From Tetranychus cinnabarinus (Eukaryota > Arthropoda > Arachnida > Trombidiformes > Tetranychidae), in the NCBI GenBank assembly GCA_022266195.1, contig WHVY01000001.1, positions 2,356,001-2,420,000 of the forward strand: a stretch of DNA of 64,000 nt, given 5' to 3'. The notes under the pieces were generated by a model. It worked only from the letters and a program-made list of their open reading frames with translations. It did not search any database and had not been told where the DNA came from. Positions 11,523-21,800 of this stretch are shown here, piece after piece; the stretch's first letter is position 1, and every line of letters begins with the position of its first letter. A program made the translations under genes and the position numbers.

Positions 11523-13646
11523 AATGAGATTAGCGAAAGAGGGAGAAAAATAAGAAAATAGAAAGAAACAAAATATTAAAAAGGCGGAGGGAGAGGAAGA
11601 TGAGGAAGATGAAGGAGAAAGTGATAGTGAAGTTAAAGACGGACCACAATAATGCGGTAATGTTAATGTTAATTTTAGCAGTTTGCCTTTTTTTGCATTA
11701 TAAAAGGCATTTTGTGTTTACTTGAATGTTGAATGTTAAAGATGAGTCTAATAAGCTAACCTGTCCACAATTAATTCAATAGTAAAAGATGATATTATGA
11801 TGAAATTTCGCTCACTGCCCTCGGTCATCAAAAAAGGTAAATAGCGGGTACAATTTGCGAGAGTGAGTCACATTTATAAACAATTTTATTGGTGATGATG
11901 ATCATTATATTGAATTTTATTTTAGCTGATTCCTTTTTTGTTATATTTACTCATCTTGCTTTAACTGGTTCTGGTTTATTAAAAAGGTGGTTACTGGTTC
12001 GCAACGGAAATCGCCAAGATGGGTATCAGTGAGGAGGAGGAGGAAGAAGAAGATTAAGCTTCTGTTGCTGTTTTCACGCTGATTATCATTATTATCAAAT
12101 GATCAACTTAGCCGCAAGATGGTTCCTTTTTTAATCATTTGTCACCAGCAAAAAAAAAACAAAAAAGATTATCACTTGCTAATGAACAGCAGTCGGTAAT
12201 GATTTCAGGTTTGGGTTAAATTTTCAATGTTACATGTTGACACTGGATTAATAGGTGATAACGCTGGTTCCGAGTAAATTCAAGGATTGATTTTGTTGGT
12301 GTCAAGATGTTGGTGTTTGACAATTTAACCAAATGTCTTTGTTAGGCCAATGTTGCTGGTATACTTTGTTTTGTATTGATATGCCAACTGTTGACTCTTT
12401 GGGCAATCAGCTGCAGGGTTGGTAATCAGCTAAGTATCTATATTTATAAATATATTTATTTAAATGTTGTTTTTTGTATCCTTCCAGTCATCAGTCACTT
12501 TCAGGTTTAATTAAAATAAATTTAGATAATTTTTGTCCAAATAAAATGTTAATGTTGAGGTTAAGTATTATTTAACTTTTAGTCAATTGTGGTTTCTTGT
12601 GTTGCCAGTATTGCAGGGACACTCTTTAAAACCATGTATTATGATAGCGATAATTTATGAATATCATTTGAGGTAACACTATTAATTTTAGTGGTAAATG
12701 ATGAGTCAGGCCTAAACTAATTACCGATTTAAATATTATAAATGAAACAAATAACTATTCTCGGCTTGGAATCAAGGCTCAGCATGATTGAATCTTTTCC
12801 TCTTCCTATCCAATCAAAGTCACTTCAAGTCAAAAACAAAATGAAAGTAACAGTTAACTGAACTTTTAGTTTACTTCAATCAACTAATGCAGTTAATAAA
12901 AAATTTGCCATCCTCAACTGTAATCCACAAAAATCACAACTTTTTTAACCTGTTTGATACCAAAAATTGCCCATATGATTAAGCTTAAAAAAGATTGGTT
13001 TGTTTCCATTTTCGATTCACTTGTTGGTCCAGAATCGGTTGAATATTCATTAATGAAGAGCAGATAATTGAAGAATATTCATCTCAGCAATTTGGTTAAA
13101 AATTTTCCTGTAAAAAACAAGCAGGGAGGCAACCAGAACCGGATAAATATGATAAAAGTGATTACAATGATGAGAAGAAATTAAAAATTATTAAGAGTTG
13201 GAGGTAAAACAAAGAGGCTTCTTCTTGATCCCATCACGTAAAGAAAAGCTGCAACCGAACCAGGATTTTTTAACGTTGAATTTTAATAAAAACACCAATT
13301 TAACCAAATGACAGTTCACTATTAATTACCATAACATAATTATAAACACTATTGCGAATTAAGATACAACTTTGATTTCGCCAATCATAAAAAATAACTA
13401 GTTTCTAGTAATAGCCGCCATTGTTTCTTATCGAGAGACTTACCGTTGAAATTAAAAACAATGCATAACCACAGCCATCTATTAGACAATCCGATAGTCA
13501 ACTAAGTCGCTAAATCTACTCACAATTGTCAATTAAAGTCAATAAGACGGAATTATGTCCACAACTGAATTAATCATTTGACTAATTGAAATCATTGATC
13601 ATATTCCTTTATATCCTTTGATTTATAATATTGTTTATCCGAGTTA
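11523..13646. other. Intergenic, purine-rich tracts
   Basis: No supported gene. A GA-rich tract at about 11580-11640 and another at 12028-12052 read as short Glu-rich frames, but both are composition effects with nothing coding-like around them. Confidence 0.4.
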
Positions 13647-13828
13647 AAGGGTGTAACGCGTAAGAAGTGAAAATTATCTTATTTTGATAAGAATGAAGAT
13701 GAAGATGACAATGATAAGAATGTCCAGTTTGTGTCTTTTTCTCTTTCTGCCACATTCTTATCATTGTCATCTTCATCTTCATTCTTAACAAAATAAGATA
13801 ATTTTCACTTCTTACGCGTTACACCCTT
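13647..13828. mobile_element. 182-bp palindromic MITE with TA target duplication
   Basis: Two 77-bp inverted arms (13647-13723 and 13752-13828) match at all but one position and enclose a 28-base loop. The ends read AAGGGTGTAACGCG and its complement, flanked by TA at 13645-13646 and 13829-13830, as expected for Tc1/mariner-type insertion. There is no coding capacity. The near-perfect arms suggest a recent insertion. A transcript through it would fold into a long hairpin. The outer end AAGGGTG and an internal AAGAAGT are shared with the transposon at 56298-57605. Confidence 0.85.
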
Positions 13829-13830
13829 TA

Positions 13831-15681
13831 CATTGAGAAGGATATTTTTATATCAGAAAAATTGAGTGAACGTAAAGTCTCAAAGCTTAAAAGGGTAAAC
13901 TAATGCTTCCAATCAATCCAATTAACGTATCTAATTTAAAATAATCAACACAATGAAACAATTGAAGGACAGAATAAATAATCTAGATAAAATCTGGAAA
14001 CAATCAAATGTAATGATAGATATTTCAGAGCATTAAAAATAACTATTCATGTTATTCTGACGATTTGTATAACCAGTGAAAATTGAATAACTAAAGCTTA
14101 TATTTTGGTGATTTACCCGATTTTTTTCATCATTATGATTCTTGTGATGTTATAACTCACAGATTTACAAATTATAACAGATAGTTTCGCCTAAAAAGTG
14201 TTAATTCTTTTGATTCAATTTGTTGAGATTCTATTTTTTGTTCAGATAATCATAAATCATTGTTTAAAGGACAAATGTTGCCAAATAAATTGTCAAACCT
14301 TAAGGCCATTTGATGATAATGATAATGATAACGGCTCATTTTTGGTATCATTTGAGTCATTATTTTAATCATTCTTGTGATTAAAACACGATTAAATATG
14401 ATGCCACTATAAATAAGATTGAAACACTTATGCAAGAATAGGAATACAAAGCAGAAATAAAAAGGTTTCAATTGTAACAATCTTTTCACTAATCACATTA
14501 ACATCACTTTATATTTCCTAAAATGGGTTCGTATTGATTAAAAGAAGAAGATTATTTGATAAAAAATATTTGCATGTAAAATTGGATTGAAAAATAAAAA
14601 GCGAAAGTGAAGTTGTGTGTTAATTATCCTGTAATCATCTTTAATCACAACTTATGATTCACAACCAATACATTTGACAGTTAAACATGTAACTTAGAAG
14701 CTATTATCGATATAATTTAATGATCAATTCCAGTTAATCAAAGAGGAATCATTTAATTAGGAGTTTGCTGAAACAAAAAAGATTCCGATTATGCATCTTT
14801 TAATACCTTTACAAGCAGAATGGTCACTTTCGCTCAACGAATTAATCAAATCAAATTAGTGAAACCATTTACTTATTTTTGAAACGTTTCAAGTGTATAA
14901 TTAGTAATTTATATTTACTAATGTAGTGTAGTGTAATGTAATATAGTGTAGGTAAAGAACGAGTTTCAATCATTGCAACATTGTTGATCATAATGGACGT
15001 GATTAACTAATAACAACAGTTGATTGTATTCATCGATGTTTTCAATGCCTGATCTAACCAGAAAAACAAATCTGGTTTCTGATGTTTACCATTTGATGGA
15101 TCAACTCTATTCATTGGTTATGGTCAAGTTAATGATGAACTCGTAGATTAACAGGATTATATTAAAAATCCAATCACGACAGCAATTAACATTAACCAAC
15201 AGAAGAAGGTGAATATCATTTTTGAGGTTAAGAGCTGCTTATATTTTGATTTTGTTTTTAACTCTTTTTCACCATTCAATCTGGCAAAAGGTTGATTAAC
15301 CTTTTTTTTATTTCCATAAGGTTAAGGTAAAGTGTTGTAGGTAAAAATAATTAGCTAATTAACTGGACAAAAAAAGACTTGATCTTGGTAGACATTATAA
15401 CGGTGTTTTGTTTTCCTCGAGAAAAATTGTCATTTGCAAAAAGGAAACAATTTATTTTCCAGAGATTCTGTCTTGATTCAAATCTATTTCAGGTGAAATC
15501 TCTGGTTTTTAATGGTTTTGGAAGCTTTGGTCTCAGAATAGAAATGATTGTTTACATTTAGACTGGTTAAATTGATAGATGAACAGTTATGAGGAAATTA
15601 GTTATGTTAATCAGTTGGAAATGTGAGATATTTAAGGTGAAATGGAAGGCTGAAGCAGCAAACAATAATCTTGGGTCAGAG
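13831..15681. other. Intergenic upstream of the methyltransferase
   Basis: No supported gene. A short imperfect TAGTG/TAATG tandem repeat lies at about 14925-14955. The reading frame upstream of the chosen methyltransferase start stays open from 15589 but is unlike the family. Confidence 0.45.
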
Positions 15682-17039
15682 ATGAATAACGATCCACAGC
15701 TTTATGATAAATCCAATGGATTACAGAAGAAAGATTCTGAATATCTCTTGAAGAGACTGGAAAAAGATTTTCAAAATGTGTAAGTCAACTTTGATTGTGA
15801 TTAGCCATTTTCTTTAATTTGGTTTGTTAATTGTTTCTACAGTTCTCCAAAGGTAATTGTGGACATTGGATGTGGAACTGGAAATATAACGCAAATGATT
15901 TACTCCAGTTTTCCCGATTCACGAATCATTGGTTTCGATTGCAGTGAAAAGATGATTGAATTTGCTCGGGAAAGTTATTCAACCTCCAACCTCAACTTCA
16001 ATTGTGGAAACATTTGTGCCGAGTGGGAAGAACTGTCAGTAAACTTGGACATAGAAGCGGAATCGGTTGACGTAGTTACATCTACTTTTTGCCTTCATTG
16101 GGTTACGAATACTGCCAAAGCCATGGAAAACATCAATAAAATGCTGAAGCCAGGTAAGTAATTCCAAATTAGAGACAGAATTTCATTCCATCATTACTTA
16201 AAAATCCATTCTTATTGCTGTTTTTGTTTCAAGGAGGAAAATGTTATTTATTAATGTTTTCTTGGAGCTCCATTTTGCCCCTTCAAGAACAGATAACATA
16301 TCAAGAACCTTGGTATGAATTGTTTCAAAAGCTTGAGGTTCCTATGGATCATGAGAAACCCAAATATGCTACAAAACCTCAGTCAGATATAAAATCTGAG
16401 CTTACTCGGCGAGCCTCAACCTCCCAATTAGCTGATTCCCAACATTTGCTTGATTTGGCTAAGCCCAAGTCTAAATCTTCAACAATTCGTAGGAAATCAT
16501 CGGCTCCGTTCCCTGTTTATGAGATTCCTCCTGAAAAAGAACGAATTGATCACTGGATTAAATTGTGTGAAACTGCTAATTTAAAGCCTATTGAAGTGGC
16601 AATACATGACTCGACTTTCACTTATGAAGATATTGAAGGATTCAAAGGTAAGCAATTAGCGGTTGAAAAGTGCAATTTTTTCAGGAATACAAATATTCAA
16701 ATTGAACAAAAATCAATGTGAAACAATATGGATCACAATGAGTTGCTTTGATTTAGCAACATTGTTTTGATTATTAATTTTCTATTTATTTCCATTGCAG
16801 GTGAATTAGTATCTTTGTGTCACTTTCTGGCTCATGTCCCGAAAGATTTACACTCTCAATTTCTGAACGACTATTATGAACACATGAAAAGGGTTTTCAT
16901 TGCACATCAGAGTACTTTGCCAAAGATCAACGTAGATTACCAATTTTTAACCGCAATAGCCGAGAAACCTGCGACCACTGACACAAAGAATAAGATTAAC
17001 AAAGACGAAAACCAAAATGATTATGAGACTGAAATCTAA
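15682..17039 (+). CDS. JHAMT: JHAMT-like SAM-dependent methyltransferase
   Basis: Four exons (15682-15779, 15843-16153, 16234-16647, 16801-17039) give 353 residues. Residues 39-47, VDIGCGTGN, are the SAM-binding motif I of a class I methyltransferase; FDCSEKMIEFAR is motif II. TSTFCLHWV, followed by NINKMLKPGG, closely resembles juvenile hormone acid O-methyltransferase, as does the N-terminal LYDKSNGLQKKD block, which is why I start at 15682 rather than the open frame from 15589. JHAMT methylates farnesoic or juvenile hormone acid in insects; chelicerates are thought to make methyl farnesoate, so that is the likely class of substrate, unproven here. Unusual: about 60 Ser/Lys-rich residues (about 176-234) are inserted before the C-terminal lobe, with two RRxS motifs at 195-198 and 222-225. 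It could be another small-molecule methyltransferase of the same family. Confidence 0.8.
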
Positions 17040-17960
17040 TCGGCAATTATTCACTCTAAATTAGCATTCCAATATAATCAAAGCTTTTCAGTAAAATTGA
17101 ATGACTATCAATTAAAATACATAAATTTGTAATATGAGTCCGTAAGAAATCGACAGTAGTATATTAAAAGGCTTGAAATGATTTGTTTTTGATTAAATTC
17201 TAGTAACCTATTAACTAACATTAACTAAGTCAACAGATTGCTGAATAAAACATAATAAAGATTTGAAACAAAAAAGACGAAAACAGTTTTTTCATTTACG
17301 AGTTGGTCAATATTCACCTGCATTCACACTTTTCTTGTTGAGTAATCCAACTTTTATCAGCTTGGAGTCTTGAAATATTTGATTGAAACATTTGAATAAA
17401 GTATTGATGAAGGATAGAAACAAACTAACATTGTCATCTTACTGTGAAATTTCATTTTCTCACATGAAATTGTTCATAAGATGCCGATTACCTCAGGCAA
17501 CTTGAGATGAAGTTAACTCTCTGCTCACACCATCTATTGGTTAATAATCATCTGAATATTTAGTTTTTTCATCTTGTTTAATGTTTTAATGACAATGCTT
17601 AGAAAATTAACTAATCTAAGCTGAATTGTGGTTAGTTTTGAGCTCATTTTTACCAAATGTTATTAGGTAAAGTCGAGTACCTGAAATTGTCTTACCTGTT
17701 TAACCGATTGTGTTTTGGTTTTGAACAGTCCGCTGATGAATGAAGAGGGTCATGCGTAAAACATGAAAAGTTGCTGGCTGCAAGAAATTGCTTTTGCCAT
17801 TGTGTTTTAATGGTAAACGTGTTTGGATCTTTTTATAATTCTGGCTCCACTAGATTCACTTTGAATCTTGGTTAATTGCCTTTTTGGTGTAAATAATTTA
17901 TTGAAATAGCAACAATTTTCTTAAGAATCTCTAGATATTGTGAATATTATTGAGTTTATC
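17040..17960. other. Methyltransferase 3' region and eRF3 upstream region
   Basis: No gene seen. AATAAA-type signals at about 17244-17260 probably end the methyltransferase transcript. The remainder should hold the eRF3 promoter and 5' UTR. Confidence 0.45.
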
Positions 17961-19799
17961 ATGTCAGACGAAAAGAAAGGAGGTGACGTTGACGGTTTGT
18001 CTTCTGGTTTATCAACTCAATTGAACATCAATGCTCCCGTTTTTGTGCCTTCAAGTTTTAGTTTTTCAGTAACTAATAATACTAATAGTTCAGCCTCTGG
18101 ACCAGAGGCCTTAAATGATCAATCATCTAGTGGTGCAAATGTCAACAGCTCACAATCCGACCAGGTTGAATCACAAGAACCAGTAGACGATTGGGAGGAA
18201 GTCGATGACGGTGAAATTGAAGAAGAGGGTGATGAAGAAGGAGATGATGAAGAAGATATTGACATCACTGATGAAGCTGTTGAAAAAGAAGATGAAGCTG
18301 AACTAGGAGGCGATGGTGCAACTAGTGAAAAATTAGCGAGCAAAAAAGGAAAGGTGGTAAAAAAAGAGTCTCAGAATCTAGTGACAAATCAGTTAAAAAA
18401 CAACATGTTAACGTTGTTTTTATTGGCCATGTTGATGCCGGTAAAAGTACCATCGGTGGACAATTGTTATATTTAACTGGTATGGTTGATAAACGTACAC
18501 TGGAAAAATATGAAAGAGAAGCCAAGGAGAAAAACAGAGAGTCATGGTATCTTTCATGGGCTTTAGATACCAACCAAGAGGAACGAGATAAGGGTAAAAC
18601 TGTTGAAGTTGGAAGAGCTTCTTTCCAGACGGAACATAAACATTTCACATTACTTGATGCTCCTGGACACAAAGGTTTCGTGCCTAATATGATTTGTGGA
18701 ACCTCTCAAGCTGATTTAGCTGTACTTGTTATCTCAGCCAGAAAAGGTGAATTTGAAACTGGATTTGAAAGAGGAGGACAAACCAGGGAACATGCTATGC
18801 TTGCCAAAACTGCCGGTGTTAAATTTATGATTGTACTGATAAACAAAATGGACGATCCAACCGTTTGTTGGAACGAAGAACGGTTCGCTGAATGTAGAGA
18901 TAAGCTTCTTCCATATCTTAAACGGTGCGGGTTCAACCCTAAAACAGAACTTCACTTTATGCCATGTTCAGGCTTAGCTGGCACATTTCTTCGCGATATA
19001 CCCCCAGAAAGTGTTTGCCCTTGGTACAGAGGACCGGCCTTCCTAGATTTTATTGATACATTACCTGACCTAGATCGTAAACATGACGGACCTTTCAGAC
19101 TACCCGTGGTTGATAAATACAAAGATATGGGAACCGTAATATTTGGTAAAGTGGAACAAGGCTCTACTAAAAAGGGAGCCACACTTTTATTAATGCCGAA
19201 CCGTAAACAAGTTGAAATACTGCAATTATGGTGTGATGAAGATGAAGTAAACCAAGTTTTCTCGGGAGAAAATGTAAAAATAAAGCTTAAAGGAGTAGAA
19301 GAAGAGGAGGTTTCCCCTGGTTTTGTAATTTGTGATCCTGTCACTCCATGTAATGTTGGTAAAATTTTTGACGCTCAAGTGGTTATTCTAGAGCATAAAT
19401 CAATTATATGTTCAGGATACTCAGCAGTTCTCCATATTCACACTGCTGTTGAAGAGATATCCGTTAAAGCCATTTTATGTTTGATTGATAAGAAATCAGG
19501 AGAAAAGTCTAAGGTATGTTCTAGTTTGATTGCTTTTTAATTGTTTTCATTGTTGCATTATATGATGATGTAGCCTTATTGTTAATTGTATCTCTTTTTT
19601 TATTGATATTAACCTTATTTATAAACAGACTAGACCAAGATTTGTTAAACAGGATCAGATTGCTATAATGAGGCTTGAATGCACTGGTGGTATGATTTGT
19701 ATGGAAACATTCGCACAATTCCAACACATGGGAAGATTCACTTTGCGTGATGAAGGAAAAACAATCGCCATTGGTAAAATCCTAAGAGTAGTGGAATAA
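17961..19799 (+). CDS. eRF3: eRF3, translation termination GTPase, with a frame break
   Basis: eRF3 binds eRF1 and uses GTP to drive peptide release at stop codons. The N-terminal part (from 17961, MSDEKK) has a PAM2-like motif, LNINAPVFVP at residues 21-30, which in this family binds poly(A)-binding protein, then a long Asp/Glu-rich stretch. The GTPase part lies in the -1 frame: G1 GHVDAGKST, G3 DAPGHKGF, G4 NKMD, then the two C-terminal beta domains. Exons 17961-19513 and 19629-19799 join in phase. Without a frame change the first frame stops at 18476 after about 172 residues. One -1 shift at the A7 run 18359-18365 gives 574 residues, in line with the family. No GT-AG intron of workable size mends it. 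It may be a base missing from the sequence, a mutation, or genuine -1 frameshifting. The start Met at 17961 is preferred over 17940. Confidence 0.9.
18359..18365 (+). promoter_or_regulatory. Slippery heptamer A AAA AAA at the eRF3 frame break
   Basis: In the N-terminal frame the codons are GTA AAA AAA GAG, so the run fits X XXY YYZ exactly, and slipping back one base opens the frame that encodes the GTPase domain. A weak AT-rich hairpin (AAAACAAC with GTTGTTTT) follows about 30 bases downstream, too weak and too far to be a convincing stimulator. A second A6 run at 18342-18347 could equally be the place of a lost base. Confidence 0.4.
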
Positions 19800-20837
19800 A
19801 TCGAATTAGATTAACTCGAATACAAATCAACCTTCAACATCGTCTGCTGAAACATTGAGTTAACATCGGGAATCTAAAAAATATACATTTATAATATAAA
19901 TATTTTTTGCCTCTGATCATTCATTCATATGTCAACCCAGTTTAACACAATTAATCATAATTAAAACATGTTATGATTAATTTAAAAAAAACTTCTTCCC
20001 TGGTCTACTTTATTACACATTGAAACATAACTCGAGAAACCGGATTTTCAATGTACAACAATGGATTCATTATTTGAATAAGATTTCTAATAATTTTTGA
20101 TACATTTGATTATTAGCTAAACTACATAATAATCAGAGAAAGGCAAAGAATATCCTTGATAGAGATTTATTCTAAGGTAAATGTTATTCTGTTTCATATC
20201 ATCATATTTTAAAGAAACAAGATTATAAATCATTTTTAGGAATATTTTGCTAGTCTGAAAGGATAGATTGTTTAATTGTTGACATCTTAGAAAATTTTTG
20301 ATTGAAAACAAAAAAAAATTGTATCATAACAAGTGATTTTTATGAAACAAAAATCATCTGATTTTGTTAACTGGTCATTTGGTCATTAAATTGATTATTT
20401 TGCATATTTTCAAGCATCATCAGGAATAAATCGGAAATATTCTTGCACATTCATCATATTATTTTTTCATATTTTGTGCCTTTCTCTGTTATTTCATAAT
20501 TATTAATAATAATTGAGTATAAACGATAAGATAAGATTAGAAGCTTTATAATGTTCACAATTGCTGTGACTCTAACAAATGAAAGTAAACCTGATAACCA
20601 GAATTAGAAACGAATGGTAATGTTGATTCTCTGATAAAATTTTCACAGTATTTCCGGTACAAAGTAATAAACCCTGATTGATGATGGTATTTGGTGATTA
20701 ATAAGATTGTCTTGAAATTGTCATAGTTGCCAATAAATTGTTAATGTAGAGATTATTGAATACATTGTATCAAGGATTCTAATTAAACATTTTAACTGTT
20801 ACTTATTCACAAATCCTTTAGATCCTCTGTTCCACTG
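19800..20837. other. Intergenic between eRF3 and the membrane protein gene
   Basis: AT-rich, no supported gene. Sequence just before 20838 resembles a splice acceptor (TCCTTTAG), suggesting a 5' UTR intron for the next gene. Confidence 0.4.
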
Positions 20838-21800
20838 ATGGCAGCTAAAAGAGGTTTCGTTAAAAAAGGTTATGGAAAAAGGTCACCGACACGAAACGCC
20901 AGTTGGGTTTTAAAGCGAATCGATTCTTGGCAGCGTTTTCATTCATCAATTCCAATAAAGTACAAAGTCCCGATTGTCTTGATTAGTGGTTATGTGTTAA
21001 CATTGATTATTGCCCTAATCTTTATTGGAGTAATCCTCAACCTGTTTATAGACCAGTTTGAAGCAGAGCTTGAAAACAAAGGATTTGGTGGATTTGCTAA
21101 GCTATATACAATCAACAAAACAACTTTCGAGATTCTCTTGACCAGGCTGGCCAAAATTGATTTGGATCCATTAGCAAGTGGCCAAAAGGAGGCCATTGAG
21201 CAATTACCACCAAAATTGGCGAATTTCACAGAAGACATAAAACAATCAGACAAATTGTATCAAACTGTAATCTCCCAATTAAATACATTGTCAAGCCAAA
21301 TAACGACAAAGTCAAATCCAACCAATTTCGCCGATTATAATGCTAAATTAAAGAAATTAGCTGAAACGATAAAGGCCACTGAATTGTCATTTAGTGCGAT
21401 TGACCAGCTTCTTACAAATAAAACACGAATGGAGGAACTGATATTCAACTTGCTTCTACCGGTCAACTCTTATCAATTACAGTGTGGAGATCAAAATCCC
21501 CAACAAACTGTTAAAAACAAATTCAATTCCAAATGGCAACTGATGAAATCTGGACAAGCAAAATACCTTTATTTGGCACCGTTGACAAACACTACAAACG
21601 TTACAATGCCAACTGATATATACGACTATATGACCCAACTGAAGATTACACTCTCTGATAGTGGTCCGTCTCATTTTCAACTTTCATCCAAGTCCCTAAC
21701 CACATTCTCGGACGGTTATCAAGTCAAGTTGAAAGTAAAAGAAAAGGTGCCCTACGCTCCTCCGTCCATGGTTTGTGGCCTTTGGTTGCGAACTTCATGA
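20838..21800 (+). CDS. Orphan type II membrane protein
   Basis: Intact 320-residue frame, not recognised. The first 43 residues are basic (KRGFVKKGYGKR), followed by one strong hydrophobic segment at about 44-71, then a long hydrophilic domain; by the positive-inside rule this is a single-pass protein with its C-terminus outside or in the lumen. The ectodomain is helical-looking with heptad-like Leu/Ile spacing from about 95 to 215, carries several N-glycosylation sites (NKT, NFT, NTT, NVT) and two Cys that could pair (in LQCGD and MVCGL). No intron interrupts it. Length, codon usage and the absence of stops support a real gene; function is unknown. Confidence 0.75.
   Translation: MAAKRGFVKKGYGKRSPTRNASWVLKRIDSWQRFHSSIPIKYKVPIVLISGYVLTLIIALIFIGVILNLFIDQFEAELENKGFGGFAKLYTINKTTFEILLTRLAKIDLDPLASGQKEAIEQLPPKLANFTEDIKQSDKLYQTVISQLNTLSSQITTKSNPTNFADYNAKLKKLAETIKATELSFSAIDQLLTNKTRMEELIFNLLLPVNSYQLQCGDQNPQQTVKNKFNSKWQLMKSGQAKYLYLAPLTNTTNVTMPTDIYDYMTQLKITLSDSGPSHFQLSSKSLTTFSDGYQVKLKVKEKVPYAPPSMVCGLWLRTS

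Noticed and set aside
11583..11652. Acidic reading frame in a GA-rich tract
   Set aside because: Composition effect, no start codon, upstream stop close by.
12019..12057. Short Glu-rich ORF (MGISEEEEEEED)
   Set aside because: Arises from a GAG/GAA run; no other coding evidence.
18351..18390. A tiny intron (23-28 bases, GTGGTA...CAG or ...TAG) to restore the eRF3 frame
   Set aside because: Too short for normal splicing, and neither variant gives the needed frame without a stop.
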